A stretch of 64,000 bases of DNA from positions 496,001 through 560,000 of the forward strand of contig JAUIRK010000923.1 in assembly GCA_030549495.1 (NCBI GenBank). The letters are read 5' to 3'. The stretch is from Nectonema munidae. Taxonomy: Eukaryota; Nematomorpha; Nectonematoida; Nectonematidae. This document shows positions 47,801 to 53,800 of this stretch, in pieces (position 1 is the first letter of the stretch; each line of letters starts with the position of its first letter). The notes under the pieces are model-generated. The model saw only the letters and a list, made by a program, of their open reading frames with translations. It was not told the origin of the DNA and did not search any database. A program made the translations under genes and the position numbers.

Positions 47801-50800
47801 TGTCGTATTCTCTGAAGTCTTTAACAAAATTACAAAAAATGTAAATAGATTTCGGCCCCCCTTTAAGAAATTTCTCGATCCGCCACTGCCTGCCCACTAT
47901 ATTTTTTTAAGTTTAATGCATATATTAATATAACTTGTAATTGTAATTGTTTTTTATAAATAAAAAACTGAAAAACTCATTTTTATGAATCTTTTTTTTT
48001 TTTAGAATTTTTATAGACTTTTCCTAAAACTGATTTTGTTAGAATCACTTGCTCACTTTTGTTGCTTTTAAAATTTCGAAGAATCTAATCTATTATAGCA
48101 TAATTTGTGATGAACATTTTAGTTGGGTTTGTGACGGAGACTTTGACTGTCACGACAACTCAGATGAAGCGAACTGCACCACTGAAAACTTCCCGGTTCC
48201 AACGAAATGTAATCACAAAAATGAATTCCAGTGCAAAAATGGCGCCTGCATCCAAAAAGAGTGGGTTTGTGACACCGACATAGACTGCTTGGATGCTTCA
48301 GACGAACAAAACTGTAATCAAAGTTTTTATACTTTAAATCATATCTTTATCTGAACTTTTAGACATTTTATTTTTTCTTGAAAATGAAATAACCTTTTAT
48401 TGAAGAAAATATAATATTAGCCATATCTTCGAAGACCGAGCCTCACTCGGAAACATTAAACACATTGCTTCTATTTTGATATCTATATGCTATATGAAAT
48501 GCGGCAAAAAAGTCCATTTTTTAAATGTCAAAACCTATCAACCACATTTCTGTTTATAAAACACTTTGAAATCAGTAAAAATGTGTTTGAATAAGTAGTT
48601 TAAACTTTAAAAATAGATCATGCTCCTCCACTTTACTCCATGTGGTTAAAACTTAAAGGTTGAATTAACAATATTTATTGTACATTTTTGGATAAAAAAT
48701 AAAGCAAAATTTTACTCTTTTAAGAAAACACATTTATATAAATGTTAAATTGTTTTATATTCTACCTTAGGTTGAAAGATTTGCTTTAGTTCTCATTTTT
48801 AGTCCAAGAAAAGGAAACATTTTTTTCTGAAATTCATTTTTGTAAATTAGGTATATCATTTCTTTACAAAAATGGGGTATTAATTTAGCATCTAATTTAT
48901 AATATACGTGTGCCGTGTTATTTAGATAGTACAAAACTTTTTGAATAAAATAGTCTTATTGAGCAAATTTGATCTGGTAAAATTGAAAATCTTAATTTTT
49001 AACAAAATCCAGTTTCCTTTATCCCAATAAATATTTAAACGCATGAAATTTCTCACATTTTTCATTTCCATTGCCCAAGCTTATAAAGAAAACAATTAGG
49101 TAATTATTTAAATCTACTTTTTCTAGATATGTATATTATATAGGGAGTAGAGCTATAATCACTTTTTTTTATAAATCAATTAAAAAAAAGTTCCAGACAA
49201 TTTTTTTATGGCTCTGAAACCCTGATTTTTGCTAAGCATCCTACATAACTATGATCGACCCAATTGACTTCAGTAAACTTAAACTTTTTAATATTCTCTT
49301 TATTTAGGATGTATTGCTTAATTTACGCATTTAATCTAACATATTATTTTTTAATCCGCCAATTTACTATCCCACTCTTTTTTTAAAGAATAAAAAGGTT
49401 CAAACACATGCGACAAGCAATCCATTTTATATCCTTGGCTTAGAGTAGTGTTTCACCTGAAACTATAAAAAATTGTTTCAGGCCTGTAGAATTTTTTTTC
49501 CGATAAATTTATTTCACAAAAAAGAATTAATCTTTACTTCCTACATTTGGAACTGAAGCAACAGAAACAGACCTACTAACTTTGATTCAACAGCCACCAG
49601 GATCGATTATGACAACTCAAAATTACATAAAAGTTGAAACAACTACACCTTTAACAGATGACGAAATTATTATAATTGTTGCCCTAACTAAAGGAAAAAA
49701 CGTTTTTTGATTCGTCTAATTTTGAAAGCAATATATATACAGGATACAGGATAGTATACAGGATTCTGATACAGAACCTTCAACATCTATAAAAGAAATG
49801 CGTTCTATGATTGGCGTTATCAAATTTTGTGAGGAAAATGAAGATTTTTTCCACCTTATGAATATTTTAACACCAATTCTGTCTAATGTTAACAAAAAAG
49901 TTAGCAAAAACTGAAACAAGTGAGCACTAAAAAATTTTACTGTGATTTTTAATCTTTGTGTTAAATAAAAAGACAACTTTTTTATCTGGAAAAGCATTTC
50001 TGAGTTTTTAAAGCTTAAAAAAATTAAACGTATTAATGCGACAATTCTTAATCCGACACAATTATTGCTGTAACCTAAGAGGTTGGATTAACCAATCATC
50101 ACACTCTTTGTTCATGAATGAAAACCTATTATCACATTGCCTTACTAAACTATGTCGTAAAGAAGTTCTGATAGAAGTCTGCTTATACTAATTACAAGGT
50201 GATTGATAAAGGCTTAGATTTCTCATTTTATTTGAAGTAAACAAAACATTTCTAATTCCTATTCACACATCTATAATCCTTTTATAAATGCTATAAACAG
50301 ATGCCGTATAATGCAGTTATATAAGAAACTTCTTTAGAAGATGAAAACTTTTTTTATTGTAACCTGAGAGATGATTTAAGCAAGAAATGAATTTTTATTA
50401 AAAAATCTTGGTTTAAATGTAAACGGATATGAATAAAAATTGAACTTGGATTTTCCATTTTAAATCGATAATTAATTTGAAGAAAATAATAATTGAATGA
50501 GAAGGAAATTTATTTTTTTAAAAATAACTTAATTGTTTCTAAAGTAAGGCTAGACAAAGAGCCAGAAGAGCCCTGGAACGTCATCCAAGATTCCTGCATA
50601 TTTCTTTTTTGTTTATTAAATTCATAACTACGCTACAATTCGCATATCCTAGTTATTTTTAATAAAATAAATTTCCTTCTCATTCAATTATTATTTTCTT
50701 CAAATTAATTATGGATATGAATAATTTTCTACATAAAATTTATTTGCTTATTTGAAAAATTTCGACATTAAATTGTTCTTACAAATTTTTGTTTCGATAC

Positions 50801-53800
50801 AAATGGTTTTATACACGCAGAACATACATGCATTTCTTAGAGATGTTCTAAAACTTTTGGTAGTGTTACTATTGGCTTACTATTGTTATTATGAATGCTT
50901 TTTGATTCCTATTATTGTATATTACAGAAACTTTTTCACTTTGACTTTAATTTTTGTATTATTGGAATTTAATTAATTTTAACTCATTGTATTTCTCCAA
51001 ATTAGAGAATTTTAATTGTTTTAATTTTAAACTTCTATAATACCTACATGCTTTGTGCTGACATTAATGTACTTATTAGAGAGATTTCTTTATGGAATAA
51101 TAAGAAGACATTTATTATTAATATTAAATTACAAGATATAAAGAAAAATGTCGCAAAAACTTTCCTCTAGCTAGAGTGTAAAGAATGGGAAAAGAGATTT
51201 GAAAAAAATCTAATAATGCAATTAATGCGAATGGTGGCATTTTCACCTTTCAACTTGCTTATGATTATATTGTAGATCGGAAGAAACATGGGAGAAAATA
51301 ATTTTATGGAAAACTTTAGACTAAAATATTTATCATAAATTATTATCCATATTTCATATATGTACGGGCTAAGCACGTCCCCCTAAGAAGAAGTTTTATT
51401 GTTTATAAATTTCCTTAAATGTTTGATCTGTTTAGGATATTAGTGTTTTATAATTTAAATTTGTTTTTATTTTTTGAGAAGAATAAATTTTTCTCCCTAA
51501 TTTTTATGGAAAGTATTTTGCTTCAGTTAGATTTTTTGATATTTCTGTTTTACTCGACATTATTTTTACAGTTGGTTATTCAATCTTTGCAATTTAATGA
51601 TTTTTTTTCAATAATTATAACTAAATAAAGAAGAATTAGCTGATTAACAACAAGCTTTTAAAAGTCTTGACAGATAAGATACATGTGCCAAGTTATTCAA
51701 ATTTTGTTTAACTCTCTGAGTACCAGAATTTTGAAGACCAATCGTTTGCCTTTTTTAAATGCAATTTTATATATTTAAAACAGACGGATTTCATCTTTTA
51801 GGGCACTGGTGTCGCACTACTCCCTAAAGGTTTGAGCCTTTTTGTCAAAATGAGCCACCAGTGACCGAGAAAATAAAAGTCTTCTTTAAAATTCATTCAA
51901 AAAGAAAATCAGGCGATGATTTTTTTCATTGCCTTTTAAGGTACTTTACGAACTGAATGCAAACCATACGAGTTTAAGTGTGCTAATGGAAAATGTCTGT
52001 ACTTCATATACGAATGCAATGGACAAGACGATTGTGGTGATAATTCCGATGAAGACTTATGTAAGTGCAGAGAGAGATCATATTTGGCTGTGGATACACA
52101 ATTTTATATATATCCTGATTTGTTAAGGTGTTCATGACAACTCTGACACACAATGCGATCCATTAAAGGAATTTAATTGTGGCGATACGTGCATTGGCGT
52201 GGAAAAGGTCTGTGACAAAGTTAATGACTGTGGTCGGTGGCAAGATGAAGCTCCTGTCTTGGGAAAAGAAATTTGTAGTAATTTTTTTTACAATTATCGA
52301 TATTAGATACAGCTCGAATTTTACACGATATTCCGCTTAATCTACTTTCCAAATGGTCTAACCTCCATAAATTAATATGCGTGTTGTTTATTCTGATCTT
52401 GCGGAGTGATTTTCAAGAGAACAGATAAATCAAGTTTTTAAATGATTTTAAATCTTAACAGCTCTTTTTGTTCTTACATCAAAAGAGCATTAAGAATCAT
52501 TCATCAGGCTTATTTGATCCCATAAAGAAACAAATTTTAGTTTCGATACAAAAGGTTTTATACACGCAGAACATACATGCATTTCTTAGAGATGCTTTAA
52601 AGTTTCAAGAAAAACAATTTAAACAAAACCTCCCTCCCAATTTTTCTGTGTATAGAGCCGAATTAGTGATGATAAAATTGTAGTCTGATTTAGGCATGTC
52701 TGAATAATCCAAGTTATACTCTGCAATAATAATAATACATTTTTCTTATTTTATTCAAGTAAACAAAGCTTTCTTTAATGTCTATTAGCACTCATATAAT
52801 TTTATTATAAATAAACTTCTTAGAAGATGGGAACTTTTTTTATTTTAACCTGAAGCAATTGTATTAGGCAATAATTTACCCGTTATCTACTTACACACAT
52901 TTAGAGTGTACTTTTTGTGGGTATGCAGACATGAGGTGGTTTATATTAAATTTTCCTAATGTCCTCTGTTTTTTCTCATATAAAATAGGCCGAAATTGTA
53001 TACATGTTTTACCGTAAATACCGTATTTATCATTTCAGTAAATATTAAATTTTAGTAAAGTCTATTGTATTTTATTAATCTATATTAAAACTACCCGTTG
53101 CCACCGGAAACTTCCTTGAAATATATAAATGTATAGACTTTTTATTTATAGACCCGGCCCCATTAAAATCAGTTTTGCCCGTCTGTACTACCTGTGTTCT
53201 AACAATAGGACTGTACCTAACTAACTTTTTAATTACTATTTACGATTCATTCTTATTTGCTGTTTATAGAAAATACATTAAAACTCTTTTAGGACCAGAA
53301 ATCTAAATTTAATCTTCTGTTTCTTTTTCGAGTAAGCAAATTTGATTAATGTTATCACACAAGACAAGCCAATCCAATCAAGACCGGTTTGGACTTTTTT
53401 TGGTCTCTTCACTTGAATGAAAGTTGCTATTCACATTTTTGTGAATCGAACTTATGGCCTCAGGAGAGGATGGACAGCACTGTTGCAACGTCTCAACCGT
53501 TCTACCACAATTCCTTACATGATAACTTCAAATTTGCTATATAAGCAAAACTATTCGCTATATGGTGTGTAATTGTAAATCATGAGGAAAATAATCGTTT
53601 ATATAGGCTGTGGCTGAACGGTTGAGGCGTTCGAACAGTGCTGTCCACCCTCTCCTTAGTTGACAGTTCAATTCACAGAAATGTGAATAGCAACTTTCAT
53701 CGAACTTAAGAGACCCAAAAAGGTCTAAACCTGTCTTGTGTCTTGCCTTGTAACGTTAATCAAATTTGCTTACTCGCATTTCTTACATTAAATTCATGCA

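Noticed and set aside
53606-53690. Serine/leucine-type tRNA gene
   Set aside because: Only the 5' half resembles a tRNA and the sequence is repeated as a SINE.
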